DNA from: Rhodohalobacter sp. SW132
GTDB lineage: Bacteria > Bacteroidota > Rhodothermia > Balneolales > Balneolaceae
DNA length: 64,000 bases
Assembly (NCBI RefSeq): GCF_003390325.1
Contig: NZ_QUOK01000011.1
Location: forward strand, 118,399 to 182,398
Direction of reading: 5' to 3'
Both the position numbers and the translations under genes were made by a program. This document shows positions 45,468-56,657 of this stretch, piece after piece. The number at the start of each line of letters is the position of its first letter. Position 1 is the first letter of the stretch. The notes below the pieces were generated by a model, which ran no database searches, was not told the DNA's origin, and saw only the letters and a program-made list of their open reading frames with translations.

Positions 45468-46679
45468 ATGGCAACGATTCAACCTTTTAAAGGATGGCTC
45501 CCAAAACCCAAAAAGGTAGGCCAGGTTGCATGCCCGCCTTACGACGTTATCAGTACCAAAGAGGCTGCAGCACTTGCTAAAGATAAACCCAACAGCTTTT
45601 TACATGTAATCCGGCCTGAAATTGACCTGCCGGAGGGAACTCCTTACCACGACGATGCTGTTTACCAAAAAGGTGCAGCGAACCTGAAGCAACTATTAAA
45701 TTCCGAATTATATACCCAGGACGAAAAACCGTCAATATATATTTATCAGCTTCAGGATGATACCCACACCCAAACGGGTGTTTTTACATGTGCTTCTGTG
45801 CAGGATTACGACAATGATGTGATTCTGAAGCACGAACTGACACGTCCCGATAAAGAGAACGACCGTACCAAACATATTCAGATGCAGCAGGCTCATGCCG
45901 AACCTGTAATGCTCACCTATAAAGATTCAGAGGATGTGGCGTTCCAGGTTGAAAAAACAGTTGCAACCTCCCCTCCTTTTATCGAGCATACCGATGACCG
46001 CGGCGTGATTCACAGAATCTGGAAAGAGTTTACTACCGTTGATTTTGTAAAAGCTTTTTCCAAAGTCGATCACTTTTATATTGCAGACGGACATCACAGG
46101 TGTAAAAGTGCCTCCCGTGTGTCGCAAAATCTTCGTGAAAGAGATCAGTCATTCCCGGGAGAAGCGGAATACGATTATTTCCCGGTGGTTCTCTTCCCAA
46201 TGAGCCAGATGAAAATTCTGCCTTATAACCGTGTTATTATTCACGCACTGAAAAATCAGGCTGAACATCTTTTTGATAAGTTTGATGCCGTGAAGACCAA
46301 AAAGAAATCACCAGATAAAAAAGGGAACGTCTCTGTCTATTTTGATGGCGATTGGTGGACATTTACACTGCCTGAATCAGATGAAAATGATACCGTCTCC
46401 AATCTTGATGCTGCCCTGCTGCAACGATATATACTCGGACCTGTTTTTGATATTCACAATCCCCGGACAAATAATAATATTGAGTTTGTTGGTGGAATCA
46501 GGGGCACTGAAGAGCTTGAACGACTCGTGGATAGTAAAGAAGCTGACCTGGCTATTAGCATGTATCCCACCAGCATTGAGGAACTTGTTGATGTTTCCGA
46601 CGCAGGTGAACTGATGCCTCCTAAATCCACTTGGTTTGAGCCCAAACTTCAATCCGGAATCATCATTCACACGTTCTGA
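45468..46679 (+). CDS. DUF1015 family protein
   Basis: 403 residues, family-typical length. Signatures: FKGWLPKPKKVGQVACPPYDVIS at the start, YIYQLQDDTHTQTGVF, FYIADGHHRCKSA in the middle, and VGGIRGTEELERLVDSKEADLAISMYPTSIEELVDVSDAG near the end. The GHHR region suggests a metal- or phosphate-binding active site. The biochemical role is not established. It is 6 nt upstream of serC on the same strand, and such pairing with serine-pathway genes is common in Bacteroidota, so a role near phosphoserine metabolism is a fair inference. Confidence 0.9.
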   Translation: MATIQPFKGWLPKPKKVGQVACPPYDVISTKEAAALAKDKPNSFLHVIRPEIDLPEGTPYHDDAVYQKGAANLKQLLNSELYTQDEKPSIYIYQLQDDTHTQTGVFTCASVQDYDNDVILKHELTRPDKENDRTKHIQMQQAHAEPVMLTYKDSEDVAFQVEKTVATSPPFIEHTDDRGVIHRIWKEFTTVDFVKAFSKVDHFYIADGHHRCKSASRVSQNLRERDQSFPGEAEYDYFPVVLFPMSQMKILPYNRVIIHALKNQAEHLFDKFDAVKTKKKSPDKKGNVSVYFDGDWWTFTLPESDENDTVSNLDAALLQRYILGPVFDIHNPRTNNNIEFVGGIRGTEELERLVDSKEADLAISMYPTSIEELVDVSDAGELMPPKSTWFEPKLQSGIIIHTF

Positions 46680-46685
46680 TCAGCT

Positions 46686-47762
46686 ATGAATAGAGTACAC
46701 AACTTCAGTGCCGGGCCTGCAGCACTTCCACTCCCTGTCCTTCAGAAAGCACAGGAAGAGCTAACTGATTACAGAGGTACCGGGAGGTCCATTATGGAGA
46801 TGAGCCATCGGGGGGCGGAGTATACCGAGATTCACAACAGTGCTGTTGAAAAATTAAAGCGTATTATTGGAGCCGACGATCAATGGCACGTCCTTTTTTT
46901 GCAGGGCGGTGCAAGTTCTCAGTTTATGATGGTGCCGCATAATTTCCTCAATACTGATAGAACTGCGGATTACATTGACACAGGAACCTGGTCTTCCAAA
47001 GCGATTAAAGAAGCAAAACTCTTTGGCAATGTTCATGTTCCATACTCCGGAAAAGGGAACGGCTATGCACACATTCCAACAGATAATGAACTTCAACTTT
47101 CACCGGAGGCGGCTTACCTGCATTTTACGAGTAACAATACGATTTATGGAACTCAGTTCTCCCGTGAACCTGAATCCAATGCTCCTTTGGTTTGTGATGC
47201 ATCATCAGATTTTCTTTCCCGCCCGGTAGATTTGAACAGGTACGGCCTGATTTACGCCGGGGCACAGAAAAATCTCGGGCCTTCAGGCGTAACCGTAGTG
47301 ATGATTCATAAATCATTCGCCGAAAAACAGCGTAGTGAACCCATCCCCACTATACTTGATTATAAGACTCATATCCCAAAAATATTCAATACACCACCTG
47401 TTTTCACGGTTTATCTTGTGAATTACGTGCTTGACTGGATTGAAGAGAAAGGGGGTATCAGCTATTTTGATAAACACAATACGGAAAAAGCAGATCTTCT
47501 TTACAGTGAAATCGACCGGGATGATTTTTATCACGGGACAGCTGATAAACATTCTCGATCAAAAATGAATGTCACCTTCCGGCTCAGCAATAACGATCTT
47601 GAAGTACAATTTCTGAAAGAAGCATCAAAACAGAATCTCGTTGCACTGAAGGGGCACCGAAGCGTTGGCGGCATTCGTGCAAGCATCTATAACGCCTGCG
47701 AGATTGAGAGCGTCAGTGCGCTTGTTTCGTTTATGAAAGATTTCCGGCGAAATAACGGGTAA
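46686..47762 (+). CDS. serC: Phosphoserine aminotransferase
   Basis: 358 residues. Aminotransferase class V fold with the opening NFSAGPAALPLPVLQKAQ, the phosphate-binding LFLQGGASSQF, and the PLP Lys in YAGAQKNLGPSG. The C-terminal KGHRSVGGIRASIYNAC is typical of SerC. It converts 3-phosphohydroxypyruvate to phosphoserine and also acts in pyridoxal phosphate synthesis in many bacteria. It follows the DUF1015 gene by 6 nt; no serA or serB is in the window. It is convergent with the rhomboid gene. Confidence 0.96.
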   Translation: MNRVHNFSAGPAALPLPVLQKAQEELTDYRGTGRSIMEMSHRGAEYTEIHNSAVEKLKRIIGADDQWHVLFLQGGASSQFMMVPHNFLNTDRTADYIDTGTWSSKAIKEAKLFGNVHVPYSGKGNGYAHIPTDNELQLSPEAAYLHFTSNNTIYGTQFSREPESNAPLVCDASSDFLSRPVDLNRYGLIYAGAQKNLGPSGVTVVMIHKSFAEKQRSEPIPTILDYKTHIPKIFNTPPVFTVYLVNYVLDWIEEKGGISYFDKHNTEKADLLYSEIDRDDFYHGTADKHSRSKMNVTFRLSNNDLEVQFLKEASKQNLVALKGHRSVGGIRASIYNACEIESVSALVSFMKDFRRNNG

Positions 47763-47803
47763 AAGTGGTCATCGTACAAAGGGGAATGATCCCTCCGGAC
47801 AGA

Positions 47804-48400
47804 TCAGATTAGTCCCAGGATGGTAAGGATGTGATCGAGCCCGTTGGGCACAAAAATCAACATGTAAACGATTCCCCAAACCGCCCCGGCAATATGCGCC
47901 TGGTGATTAACATTCCCTCTCCCTTTTTTGCTTTCGTAAATACTATAAGCTAAAAATACGAGTCCAAATACCCAGGCTGGAATTGGAATCGGCAACAGAA
48001 TAAAATAGATGCTCTCCGTTGGAAACAGAAAGATAAATCCAAACAGCACACTCTCTACGCCGCCCGAGGCTCCTACGGTTGCGTAGGTTGGATCATCCCG
48101 GTGATAGACCATAGAGGGCAGTGAGGAGACAAGGAGTCCCGTAATATACAGTGCAAGGTAATGCGCTACACCAAGATTCTGCTCCAGAACTATACCGAAA
48201 AAGAATAGCACAAACATGTTCACCAACAGATGGGTAAAGCTTGCGTGCAGAAAGCCGGCCGTAAGCAGTTCATACCAGGTACCCTCTCGGATTACCCGGC
48301 TCGGAATCAGCATTCCATCATTCAGAATTTTTCTGTTGAGATAGAGAGCGGACAGCGATACTGCTGAGGTAACTGCAATTAGTGCTAACGTGATCGTCAT
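47804..48400 (-). CDS. Rhomboid-family intramembrane serine protease
   Basis: 198 residues from ATG 48400 (MTITLALIAVT); an earlier ATG at 48430 adds a polar stretch. Six hydrophobic segments. Catalytic motifs: HASFTHLLVNMFVL (His and Asn of the oxyanion region), GASGGVES (catalytic Ser in GASG) and HQAHIAGAVWG (catalytic His). It cuts membrane proteins within the bilayer; the substrate is unknown. A double Gly after GAS-G is a little unusual against the common GASGAVFG, but the nucleophile is kept. Confidence 0.9.
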   Translation of the reverse strand: MTITLALIAVTSAVSLSALYLNRKILNDGMLIPSRVIREGTWYELLTAGFLHASFTHLLVNMFVLFFFGIVLEQNLGVAHYLALYITGLLVSSLPSMVYHRDDPTYATVGASGGVESVLFGFIFLFPTESIYFILLPIPIPAWVFGLVFLAYSIYESKKGRGNVNHQAHIAGAVWGIVYMLIFVPNGLDHILTILGLI

Positions 48401-48520
48401 ATCTGTTCTGTTTTTTAAAGAAGCACCCAAGATAGTGAAAGTGAATTTCTAATACGACTCTCTATTGTTTTATATGCCATTTTCTGGATATATTTAAGGC
48501 TGTGTAGAAATACTCTGCCT

Positions 48521-48592
48521 GCCGAAGTAGCTCAGGGGTAGAGCAACGCTCTCGTAAAGCGTAGGTCGTCGGTTCAATTCCGATCTTCGGCT
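48521..48592 (+). tRNA. tRNA-Thr (anticodon CGT)
   Basis: Cloverleaf: acceptor GCCGAAG with CTTCGGC, D-arm GCTC/GAGC, anticodon arm ACGCT-CTCGTAA-AGCGT with anticodon CGT, T-arm GTCGG-TTCAATT-CCGAT. All stems pair well. The CCA end is not encoded. It stands alone upstream of rlpA. Confidence 0.95.
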
Positions 48593-48616
48593 CACCAATC
48601 AAATAGTTACGTATAT

Positions 48617-49333
48617 ATGCAGAGACCAGCTTTTTACTTTAGAGATTATCCTTCACGGTCTCGAATCTTTTTTTATTCATCCATTTTTCTTTTCCTTCTC
48701 ATTTTGCAAGCTTGTGGTATTGTTCGCACAACCGAACGTCAGCCTTCACCTCGCTCTGCAGAAGATGTAGATGCCGGTATGATGTTACAGTCAGGAGTTG
48801 CAAGCTGGTACGGATCTAAATTCCACGGCCGGGCAACGGCTAATGGTGAGACGTACAACATGAACGATTTCACAGCCGCACACCGAACCCTCCCTTTCAA
48901 TACAGTAGTAAAAGTAGAAAATCTGGATAACGGAAGTTCCGTTGTGGTCCGAATTAACGATCGCGGACCTTACGTGGATAACCGCGTAATTGACCTCTCA
49001 AGGCGGGCCGCCCGCGAGATTGATATGGAGAATGCGGGTACTGCTAATGTTGAAATATACCTGGTTGAGGAGGGAGACCGGCCAATCGGAGATCGCAGGG
49101 TGACGAATATCGAAACATATACCGTTCAGCTTGCATCGTTCAACACTGAACGGGAAGCAAATGCGTATTCACAAAGGATCAGCGGTTCAAGAGCAGAACG
49201 GGTTACCTTCGGAAATGCCGTTGCTTATAGAGTCTATTACGGCACATTTTCATCCATATCTGACGCAAGAGACGCCCAAAGAAGACTGGCACGCCAGGGA
49301 CACGAAGGCTTCGTGAAGCAAGCAGAAAACTAA
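48617..49333 (+). CDS. rlpA: RlpA-like lipoprotein with SPOR domain
   Basis: 238 residues. A lipoprotein signal ending LILQAC places it on a membrane. The double-psi beta-barrel is clear: GVASWYGSKFHGRATANGE, then LPFNTVVKVEN, then VRINDRGPY, holding the family's catalytic acid. The C-terminal 75 residues are a SPOR domain (YTVQLASFNTEREANAYSQ, then YRVYYGTFSS) that binds glycan strands stripped of peptides at the division site. RlpA cuts such strands as a lytic transglycosylase. It starts 25 nt after the tRNA-Thr gene. Confidence 0.93.
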   Translation: MQRPAFYFRDYPSRSRIFFYSSIFLFLLILQACGIVRTTERQPSPRSAEDVDAGMMLQSGVASWYGSKFHGRATANGETYNMNDFTAAHRTLPFNTVVKVENLDNGSSVVVRINDRGPYVDNRVIDLSRRAAREIDMENAGTANVEIYLVEEGDRPIGDRRVTNIETYTVQLASFNTEREANAYSQRISGSRAERVTFGNAVAYRVYYGTFSSISDARDAQRRLARQGHEGFVKQAEN

Positions 49334-49433
49334 TCATTCGTCAAAGTACCGGTAAAAAATCTCATCTTTTTCCAATCTGACGGATTGAAACCGAACCGAT
49401 TACGGTTATCAAGCCAACCAAAGATTCTACTGT

Positions 49434-50912
49434 ATGAAAAAGAATATTATTGTTATCGGAAGCGGATTTGGCGGACTGGCTACCGCTTCAAGACTACTTT
49501 CCAAAGGTCACAACGTAACTCTCTACGAAAAACGTGATAAGCCGGGCGGACGTGCTTACGTCTATGAAATGGATGGATTTAAATTTGATGGCGGTCCAAC
49601 CGTAATTACCGCTCCATTTATGTTCGATGATATTTTCGCAGAAGCCGGAAAGAAGCGAGAGGATTATATCACGTTTGTTCCCTGTGATCCTTTTTACCGG
49701 ATATTTGATCACCATGGAAAAAGTTTTGATTACAATAACGATCACGAGTTTACTCTGAACGAGATTCGGAAAAGGAGCCCGGAAGACGCAATTGGTTACG
49801 AGAAATTCCTGGGTACCACCAAAGCAATTTTTCAGAAAGGTTTTGTAGAACTTGCAGATACCCCGTTCCTGAAATTTACGGATATGCTTAAAGTGGCACC
49901 GGACCTCATCAGGCTGCAGTCATACAAATCGGTCTATAAATACGTCTCTCAGTATATTGAAGATGAATTTCTGAGGCGCTGTTTCTCTTTTCATCCGCTG
50001 CTGGTGGGCGGAAATCCATTTGACACCACTTCCATTTATGCGATGATTCACTATCTCGAAAGAGAGTGGGGTGTACACTATGCCATGGGCGGAACAGGTG
50101 CTATCGTAGATGCAATGGTGAACCTGATTGAAGAACAAGGGGGAAAAATTCATCTCAATTCAGAAATTGATGAAATCCTGGTTGAAAACGGTAAAGCCGC
50201 CGGTATCAGGTTAAAAGATGGTGAAAATGTAAAAGCGGATGTGGTTGTATCTAATGCAGATGTGGCATTTACGTACAAAAACCTGATCGATAAAAAACAC
50301 CGAAAGAAATATACCGATCGAAAAATAGAACGTACAAAATACAGTATGTCGCTATTTGTGATCTACTTTGGAACCAAGAAACGATACACCGATTCAGGAC
50401 TGGCTCATCACAACATTATCCTTGGGGAACGCTACAAAGGATTGTTAAGTGATATCTTCCACAAGAAACATCTGTCAGATGATTTTTCTCTCTATCTCCA
50501 CATGCCTACGATTACCGATCCGTCGATGGCGCCGGAAGGACATGAAGGTTTCTACGTCCTTTCCCCGGTTCCGCACCTCGATAGCGGGACCGATTGGAAC
50601 GAGATGGCTCCAAAATACCGGGATGCCATAATGCAGTTTCTGGAAGAGAACTACCTGCCGGACCTGCAAGAGAATATCGTTGCGGAACACTACATCGATC
50701 CGCTTCACTTCCAGGATACGTTGAACAGCTACAAAGGTTCTGCATTTTCGGTTGAGCCACTGCTTACTCAATCTGCGTGGTTTCGTCCGCATAACCGCAG
50801 CGAAGATGTTGAAGATCTCTATTTCGTAGGAGCTGGAACACATCCCGGGGCAGGTCTTCCGGGTGTGCTCTCTTCAGCTAAAATTGCAGAAAATTTGATT
50901 GGGGACGCATAA
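49434..50912 (+). CDS. crtI: Phytoene desaturase (carotenoid synthesis)
   Basis: 492 residues. The FAD-binding start is [18 protein letters not shown], followed by [24 protein letters not shown] typical of CrtI; near the end is [21 protein letters not shown], the second FAD motif. The middle [22 protein letters not shown] matches the family. It introduces double bonds into phytoene on the way to lycopene. No crtB or cyclase is beside it, although in many relatives crtI and crtB are paired. A related desaturase such as CrtN or CrtD cannot be excluded from sequence alone. Confidence 0.9.
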   Translation: MKKNIIVIGSGFGGLATASRLLSKGHNVTLYEKRDKPGGRAYVYEMDGFKFDGGPTVITAPFMFDDIFAEAGKKREDYITFVPCDPFYRIFDHHGKSFDYNNDHEFTLNEIRKRSPEDAIGYEKFLGTTKAIFQKGFVELADTPFLKFTDMLKVAPDLIRLQSYKSVYKYVSQYIEDEFLRRCFSFHPLLVGGNPFDTTSIYAMIHYLEREWGVHYAMGGTGAIVDAMVNLIEEQGGKIHLNSEIDEILVENGKAAGIRLKDGENVKADVVVSNADVAFTYKNLIDKKHRKKYTDRKIERTKYSMSLFVIYFGTKKRYTDSGLAHHNIILGERYKGLLSDIFHKKHLSDDFSLYLHMPTITDPSMAPEGHEGFYVLSPVPHLDSGTDWNEMAPKYRDAIMQFLEENYLPDLQENIVAEHYIDPLHFQDTLNSYKGSAFSVEPLLTQSAWFRPHNRSEDVEDLYFVGAGTHPGAGLPGVLSSAKIAENLIGDA

Positions 50913-51070
50913 TCTTATTCAATCATGAATAAATTTTCAGGACTCTTTAACAAGTAACTGACACTGCAGCTCTATTTTTCAAAATTATATGTATGGAGAA
51001 GTATAAATGGGCACCCAGTTGATAATTCTGGAAAATTCCTCTGTATAGCTGCAATAAAAATCGAAAATGA

Positions 51071-51107
51071 AAAAAGCCGGATCTAACTGAATAGAATCCG
51101 GCTTTGT
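51071..51107. terminator. Terminator between crtI and transaldolase
   Basis: AAAGCCGGAT (51073-51082) and ATCCGGCTTT (51096-51105) are perfect complements with a 13-nt loop. On the minus strand the stem is followed by TTTTTTC, so it ends the transaldolase transcript; it may also stop transcription arriving from crtI. The rest of the 221-bp gap shows nothing else. Confidence 0.85.
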
Positions 51108-51133
51108 AATGCTTTAAAATTTCGTTCAGAATC

Positions 51134-51793
51134 TTACTTCTGAAGTGATTCCTGAAGTTTATCCCAATCAGCGAGAAAGCGTTCCAGGCCGCTGTCTGTC
51201 AATGGATGCTTCAGTAACTGCTCAATCACGTTCAGCGGCATGGTTGCAACGTCAGCACCCATACGTGCAGACTCAAGGAAGTGCATCGGGTGACGAATAC
51301 TCGCTGCAAGTATTTCAGTCTCGATCGCGTAATTATCGAAAATCAACCGAATGTCAGCGATAAGCTGCATTCCGTCAGTTGAGATGTCGTCGAGACGACC
51401 AATAAAAGGCGAGATGTATGTTGCTCCTGCTTTGGCAGCAATCAGCGCCTGTGAAGCAGAAAAACAAAGTGTGCAGTTTGTTTTGATTCCCTCATCTGAA
51501 AATGTTTTAATTGCTTTGATACCATCTTTGATCAATGGCACTTTCACAACCACGTTGTCGGCAATATCAGCAATCCTTCTTCCCTCTTCTACAATTTCGC
51601 TGTATTCCGTTGAAATCACTTCTGCTGAAACATCTCCTTCTACAATGTTACAGATTTTAGCAATGTGCCCTTCAAAATCCTCAACTCCAATTTTCATGCA
51701 GAGGCTTGGATTTGTCGTCACACCATCCAACACGCCAAGATCATTGGCTTCCTCGATTTCATTAAGGTCGGCTGTGTCTATAAAAAATTTCAT
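51134..51793 (-). CDS. tal: Transaldolase, short (FSA/TalC-like) subfamily
   Basis: 219 residues. Opening [25 protein letters not shown], and the Schiff-base Lys 84 in [11 protein letters not shown], then the [20 protein letters not shown] stretch. The family splits into fructose-6-phosphate aldolases and true transaldolases; here the residue after Ala in SAEV is Glu 58, as in transaldolases, whereas the aldolase has Gln there. So transaldolase of the pentose phosphate pathway is the better call. It is a single gene, convergent with crtI, with its own terminator. Confidence 0.88.
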   Translation of the reverse strand: MKFFIDTADLNEIEEANDLGVLDGVTTNPSLCMKIGVEDFEGHIAKICNIVEGDVSAEVISTEYSEIVEEGRRIADIADNVVVKVPLIKDGIKAIKTFSDEGIKTNCTLCFSASQALIAAKAGATYISPFIGRLDDISTDGMQLIADIRLIFDNYAIETEILAASIRHPMHFLESARMGADVATMPLNVIEQLLKHPLTDSGLERFLADWDKLQESLQK

Positions 51794-51925
51794 TATGTAC
51801 GTTTATTTCGTTAGCGTTCGTTATGAAAATACAAGATTTTATCGGCAATTTGATATCTTTTTTTTTCAGTAGAGTGCTGTTTTAGTATTTTAGATGTAAA
51901 CCATAAAATATTTGAAGATTGAGTT

Positions 51926-52231
51926 ATGAAAAAATCAGGAAAAGGATTTTTAATCGGACTATTAACAGGTATAACGGCCGGATCAGTTTTTGCACTACTG
52001 TATGCACCCGATACAGGGAAAAACACACGCGGCAGAATTTCTTATCGTTTGAATTTCTACATCGACGAATTGAAATCGCTGATTGAGCAGCTGAAAGATG
52101 AACAGGAGAAAATTAAGTCGCAGGCAAAACAAGACAGCGACAAAGTAATTGAAGATGCAAAAATGAGAGCCGACGGTTTAATCAAAGAAGCAGAATCCCT
52201 TCTTGATAACATTGAAAAATCCGGTAAATAA
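51926..52231 (+). CDS. YtxH-domain protein
   Basis: 101 residues. A glycine-rich hydrophobic segment (GFLIGLLTGITAGSVFALLYAP, about 8-29) is followed by DTGKNTRGRIS and a long charged helix likely to form a coiled coil (ELKSLIEQLKDEQEKIKSQA). This is the YtxH layout, a small membrane-anchored protein linked to stress in some Firmicutes; the role here is unknown. It is convergent with rpoC. Confidence 0.9.
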   Translation: MKKSGKGFLIGLLTGITAGSVFALLYAPDTGKNTRGRISYRLNFYIDELKSLIEQLKDEQEKIKSQAKQDSDKVIEDAKMRADGLIKEAESLLDNIEKSGK

Positions 52232-52253
52232 AAGTTGCCTAATCAGATTAAAC

Positions 52254-52290
52254 AAAAAAAAGCCCTGAAACTGAGTTCCAGGGCTTTTTT
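52254..52290. terminator. Bidirectional terminator between ytxH-type gene and rpoC
   Basis: GCCCTG (52262-52267) and CAGGGC (52279-52284) pair, flanked by eight A on the left and six T on the right, so it works in both directions. It lies between the convergent YtxH gene and the end of the rpoB-rpoC operon. Confidence 0.9.
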
Positions 52291-52310
52291 GTTTCAAGTT
52301 GGTTTTCCAA

Positions 52311-55300
52311 CTACTCAGCGGATGATTTAGTTTCTGAATCGTCGGCGCCAAGTGTTTCAAACACTTTTTCGACCTCCTCATCACTCTCATCGTATTCGGC
52401 TTTTGAACCAACGATAAGCTCATCGTACTTAAGCAGACCTGTACCGGCAGGTACTTTGTGGCCAACTACTACATTCTCTTTCAAGCCTCTCAGAAGATCT
52501 TTCTTCGCTTCAATAGATGCCTGTGTAAGAACTTTAGTAGTTTCCTGGAATGATGCCGCAGACAACCAGCTCTCGGTAGAGAGTGCCGCCCGGGTAATTC
52601 CAAGAAGAATTGGCTTCGAAATAGCCGGTTCTGCTTCACGTGTTTGAAGTTCATCTTTTCCGGCAGTAATCAGTTCGTTGTTAATTTCACGAACTTTACG
52701 GCGATCAAGAATTGCTCCAAGTTTCAGATCACTTCCACCTACGTCAGTTACAACAAATTTTCCGATCAAATCATCATTTTTGTTGTTGAGTTCAAAGCGG
52801 TCGACTTTATCCCCTTCGAGATACATTGTATCACCGGGATCTGTCACTTCAACTTTCTGCATCATGGTGCGCACAATAACTTCAATGTGCTTGTCATTAA
52901 TTTTCACACCCTGCAGGCGGTAAACTTCCTGTATTTCATTAACCAGGTATGACTGAACCGCATAGGGTCCGAGAATATTCAGGATTTCCTGGGCTGGAAT
53001 TGTCCCGTCTGAGAGAGCCTGACCAGCTTTAACGAAATCGTTTTCCTGAACAAGGATGTGTTTTGAAAGAGAAATAAGATACGTTTTTTCATCTGTACCA
53101 TCTTTACTCTCAACAATCACCTCTTGTGATCCTCGTTTACGGCCACCCATACGAACAATTCCGTCAATTTCAGAAACTGCTGCAGGATCGCTTGGTGAAC
53201 GGGCCTCAAAGAGTTCCGTTACACGCGGCAGACCCGCTGTAATATCTTTCGATTTAGAAGCAGCACGCGGGATTTTCGCCAGAATTTGTCCGGCCTGAAC
53301 CTTCTCGCCGTCTTCCACAGTGATGTGTGTTTCAACAGGCAGTGTGCTTTCACGGATTTTATCATCTACACCCTTAACAACAAGAGTTGGAACGAGTGAA
53401 CGATCCCGTGAATCGATAATAACTTTTTCGCGGTGACCTGTCTGGGAATCGGTATCCGCAGTATAGGTTACTTCTTCGATGATATCTTTGTACTCAATTT
53501 TACCATCAATTTCACTGAAAATCAGCGCATTATATGGATCCCACTTACAAAGAGGCATTCCTTTCAGAACTTTATCGCCTTCTTCTATAAGCATTTCAGC
53601 ACCGTAAGGTACATTATAGGTATTCAGAATTTTCCCATCCTCACCTATAATTTTCATCTCACCAGCGCGACTTAAAACCACATTATGGACCTCTTCACCG
53701 TCATCGTATTCAACAACGCGCACATTTTCAAACTCGATTTTTCCATCAAATTTGGCCTTGTGTTGTGAATCTGCTTCAAGACGTGAAGCTGTACCACCCA
53801 CGTGGAATGTTCGGAGTGTCAGCTGAGTACCCGGTTCACCGATAGACTGTGCTGCAATCACACCCACTGCTTCACCGACCTGAACGAGTCCTGTTTTCGA
53901 CATGTCACGTCCGTAACATTTCGCACAAACACCACGCTCGGTTTCACAAGTTAGTACTGAACGAATTTCTACCTCTTCGATAGAAGTTTCAGCAATTTTC
54001 TTAGCTACTGTGTCGGTAATCAGTTCATTCGATTCACAGATTGTCTCGTCAGAAATCGGATCGATGATTTCGTGCATTGAAACACGACCAATGATTCGAT
54101 CTTCGAGACTCTCAATAACATCCTCATTATCTTTAAGAGCCTGCATTTTAATACCACGAAGGGTACCACAGTCTCTTTCATTTATGATAATATCCTGAGA
54201 TACATCCACCAGACGACGGGTAAGATAACCGGCATCGGCAGTTTTAAGAGCCGTATCGGCAAGACCTTTTCGGGCACCGTGAGTAGAGATAAAGTATTCC
54301 AGAACGGTAAGTCCCTCTCTGAATGATGAGAGAATCGGGTTCTCAATAACTTCATTCCCCTGCTGCATGGAACTTTTTTGTGGCTTGGCCATCAATCCAC
54401 GCATACCGCCAAGCTGGCGGATCTGCTCTTTGGATCCACGGGCACCAGAATCTGCCATCATGTATACAGCATTAAATCCGTCTTTATCTTCTGTTAAACT
54501 TTTGAACAGAGTTTCAGAAACACGGTTTGTTGTGCTGGTCCACTTATCAATTACCTGATTGTAACGCTCATTGTCGGTAATGAAACCCATCTCGTAACGA
54601 TCCTGGATCTCAGACACTTCGTTTTGAGCGGCTTCAATCAGCTTACGCTTCTCATCCGGGATAATAATATCCTCAAGGCTGAAAGACAGGCCTCCGGTAG
54701 TTGCACGTTCAAAACCAACTTCTTTCATCTTATCGAGGAAATAAGCGGTTTCTACAGGTCCTACAGTGTTATAAATATTGTCAATCAGGATTCTGAGCTC
54801 TTTTTTACCCAGTGTTCTGTTTACAAATTCTACACCTTCAGGTACGATCCTGTTAAAAAGTACTCGTCCCGTCGTTGTTTTAATTATTTCCGGGGCAAAT
54901 GTGCCATCCTCCTGTTTAACAGGAACTCTTACATTAACCTTTGCATGTGTATCAATCTTGTTTTGATCGAATGCAATCACTACTTCATCGGGTGAAGTAA
55001 ATGTTTTTCCTTCGCCTCGTTTCCCGTTCCCCATTTTCGTGAGGTAGTAAATTCCAAGAATCATATCCTGGGAAGGTACCGCAACCGGCCCGCCACTGGC
55101 AGGACTCAAAATGTTGTGTGAACCCAGCATCAGAATAGACGCTTCCATTACCGCATCATGACTCAGCGGGAGGTGAACAGCCATCTGGTCACCATCAAAG
55201 TCAGCATTAAATGCTGTACAAGAAAGCGGATGCAGACGGATTGCCTTATCTTCAATCAGTACCGGCTGATACGCCTGAATACCGAGCCTGTGAAGCGTTG

Positions 55301-56618
55301 GAGCACGGTTAAGCAGAACAGGGTGACCATCGATCACACGTTCCAGAACTTCCCATACAACCTGATCACGCCGATCTACTACTTTTTTAGCGCTTTTCAC
55401 CGTTTTCACGTATCCGCGCTCAATCAACCGACGGATTACAAACGGTTTGTAGAGTTCAATCGCCATCTCCTTAGGAAGACCGCACTCATGCATTTTCAGA
55501 TCCGGGCCAACCACAATTACGGAACGGCCGGAATAATCTACTCGCTTACCGAGCAGGTTCTGACGGAAACGGCCGCTCTTACCTTTCAGCATATCACTGA
55601 GGGATTTCAGAGGACGGTTGTTGTTACGTACGGCGTTGGATTTTCTGGAGTTATCATAGAGTGAATCTACAGCTTCCTGAAGCATTCGTTTCTCATTTCT
55701 GAGGATCACATCAGGAGCTTTAATATCAATCAGCCGTTTCAAACGATTATTTCGGATAATCACCCGGCGATAGAGATCATTCAGGTCGGACGTTGCAAAA
55801 CGGCCACCTTCCAGCGGTACAAGCGGACGTAATTCAGGCGGAATCACCGGAATTACACTTTGAACCATCCATTCCGGACGGTTTTCTGTATGCTGATTTG
55901 CAGCACGAAATGATTCAATAACCTGGAGGCGCTTCAGTTTTTTCTTTTTGCGCATCTGGGAGGTCTCATGCTTCACTTCATATCGAAGCTGATAGGCAAG
56001 GCTGTCCAGATCCTGGGTTTTCAGCAATCCTTCAACTGCTTCGGCCCCATCTTTTACCACAAATTTATCTTCATCATCTTCATCCAGTTCATGATGATCT
56101 TCGGGGAGTTGATCGAGGATGTCGAATTTCTCCTCTTCAGAAATCAGGTCTCCTTTTTTATACCCAAGATCTCTTGCGAGGCCCGGATTGAGAACTACAA
56201 AAGTTTCGTAGTAAACAATTCTGTCCAGGTTTTTGGATGAATATCCAAGCAGATATGCAATCTTACTTGGCAGTGATTTGAAATACCAGATATGAACGAT
56301 GGGCACTGTTAAAGTAATATGCCCCATGCGTTCACGGCGTACAGCCTTGCGGGTTACTTCAACTCCGCAGCGGTCACAAATAATACCTTTGTAGCGAATT
56401 CGCTTGTACTTTCCACAGTGACACTCATAATCTTTTACCGGACCGAAGATCTTTTCACAGAAAAGACCGTCCATTTCCGGTTTGAATGTTCTGTAATTTA
56501 TCGTTTCGGGAGTAAGAACTTCTCCGTGAGACCTTGAAAGTATCGTTTCGGCGGAAGCCAAAGATATTCCAATGTTAGAGAAGTCTTTAGTAACAGTTAA
56601 TGTTTTTGTTGACGGCAA
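52311..56618 (-). CDS. rpoC: RNA polymerase beta-prime subunit
   Basis: 1435 residues, the expected size. The N-terminal zinc motif is [19 protein letters not shown]; the catalytic Mg site NADFDGDQM is at 471-479 with Asp 473, 475 and 477. Downstream are the bridge helix and trigger loop ([35 protein letters not shown]) and a second zinc motif ([13 protein letters not shown]). The C-terminus is acidic and Ser/Glu-rich. It starts 39 nt after the rpoB stop and is the last gene of the ribosomal-protein/RNA-polymerase operon. Confidence 0.99.
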   Translation of the reverse strand: MPSTKTLTVTKDFSNIGISLASAETILSRSHGEVLTPETINYRTFKPEMDGLFCEKIFGPVKDYECHCGKYKRIRYKGIICDRCGVEVTRKAVRRERMGHITLTVPIVHIWYFKSLPSKIAYLLGYSSKNLDRIVYYETFVVLNPGLARDLGYKKGDLISEEEKFDILDQLPEDHHELDEDDEDKFVVKDGAEAVEGLLKTQDLDSLAYQLRYEVKHETSQMRKKKKLKRLQVIESFRAANQHTENRPEWMVQSVIPVIPPELRPLVPLEGGRFATSDLNDLYRRVIIRNNRLKRLIDIKAPDVILRNEKRMLQEAVDSLYDNSRKSNAVRNNNRPLKSLSDMLKGKSGRFRQNLLGKRVDYSGRSVIVVGPDLKMHECGLPKEMAIELYKPFVIRRLIERGYVKTVKSAKKVVDRRDQVVWEVLERVIDGHPVLLNRAPTLHRLGIQAYQPVLIEDKAIRLHPLSCTAFNADFDGDQMAVHLPLSHDAVMEASILMLGSHNILSPASGGPVAVPSQDMILGIYYLTKMGNGKRGEGKTFTSPDEVVIAFDQNKIDTHAKVNVRVPVKQEDGTFAPEIIKTTTGRVLFNRIVPEGVEFVNRTLGKKELRILIDNIYNTVGPVETAYFLDKMKEVGFERATTGGLSFSLEDIIIPDEKRKLIEAAQNEVSEIQDRYEMGFITDNERYNQVIDKWTSTTNRVSETLFKSLTEDKDGFNAVYMMADSGARGSKEQIRQLGGMRGLMAKPQKSSMQQGNEVIENPILSSFREGLTVLEYFISTHGARKGLADTALKTADAGYLTRRLVDVSQDIIINERDCGTLRGIKMQALKDNEDVIESLEDRIIGRVSMHEIIDPISDETICESNELITDTVAKKIAETSIEEVEIRSVLTCETERGVCAKCYGRDMSKTGLVQVGEAVGVIAAQSIGEPGTQLTLRTFHVGGTASRLEADSQHKAKFDGKIEFENVRVVEYDDGEEVHNVVLSRAGEMKIIGEDGKILNTYNVPYGAEMLIEEGDKVLKGMPLCKWDPYNALIFSEIDGKIEYKDIIEEVTYTADTDSQTGHREKVIIDSRDRSLVPTLVVKGVDDKIRESTLPVETHITVEDGEKVQAGQILAKIPRAASKSKDITAGLPRVTELFEARSPSDPAAVSEIDGIVRMGGRKRGSQEVIVESKDGTDEKTYLISLSKHILVQENDFVKAGQALSDGTIPAQEILNILGPYAVQSYLVNEIQEVYRLQGVKINDKHIEVIVRTMMQKVEVTDPGDTMYLEGDKVDRFELNNKNDDLIGKFVVTDVGGSDLKLGAILDRRKVREINNELITAGKDELQTREAEPAISKPILLGITRAALSTESWLSAASFQETTKVLTQASIEAKKDLLRGLKENVVVGHKVPAGTGLLKYDELIVGSKAEYDESDEEVEKVFETLGADDSETKSSAE

Positions 56619-56657
56619 AGGTAAACCTCCGTTTAGATTTATTTAACAGAACAAAAT

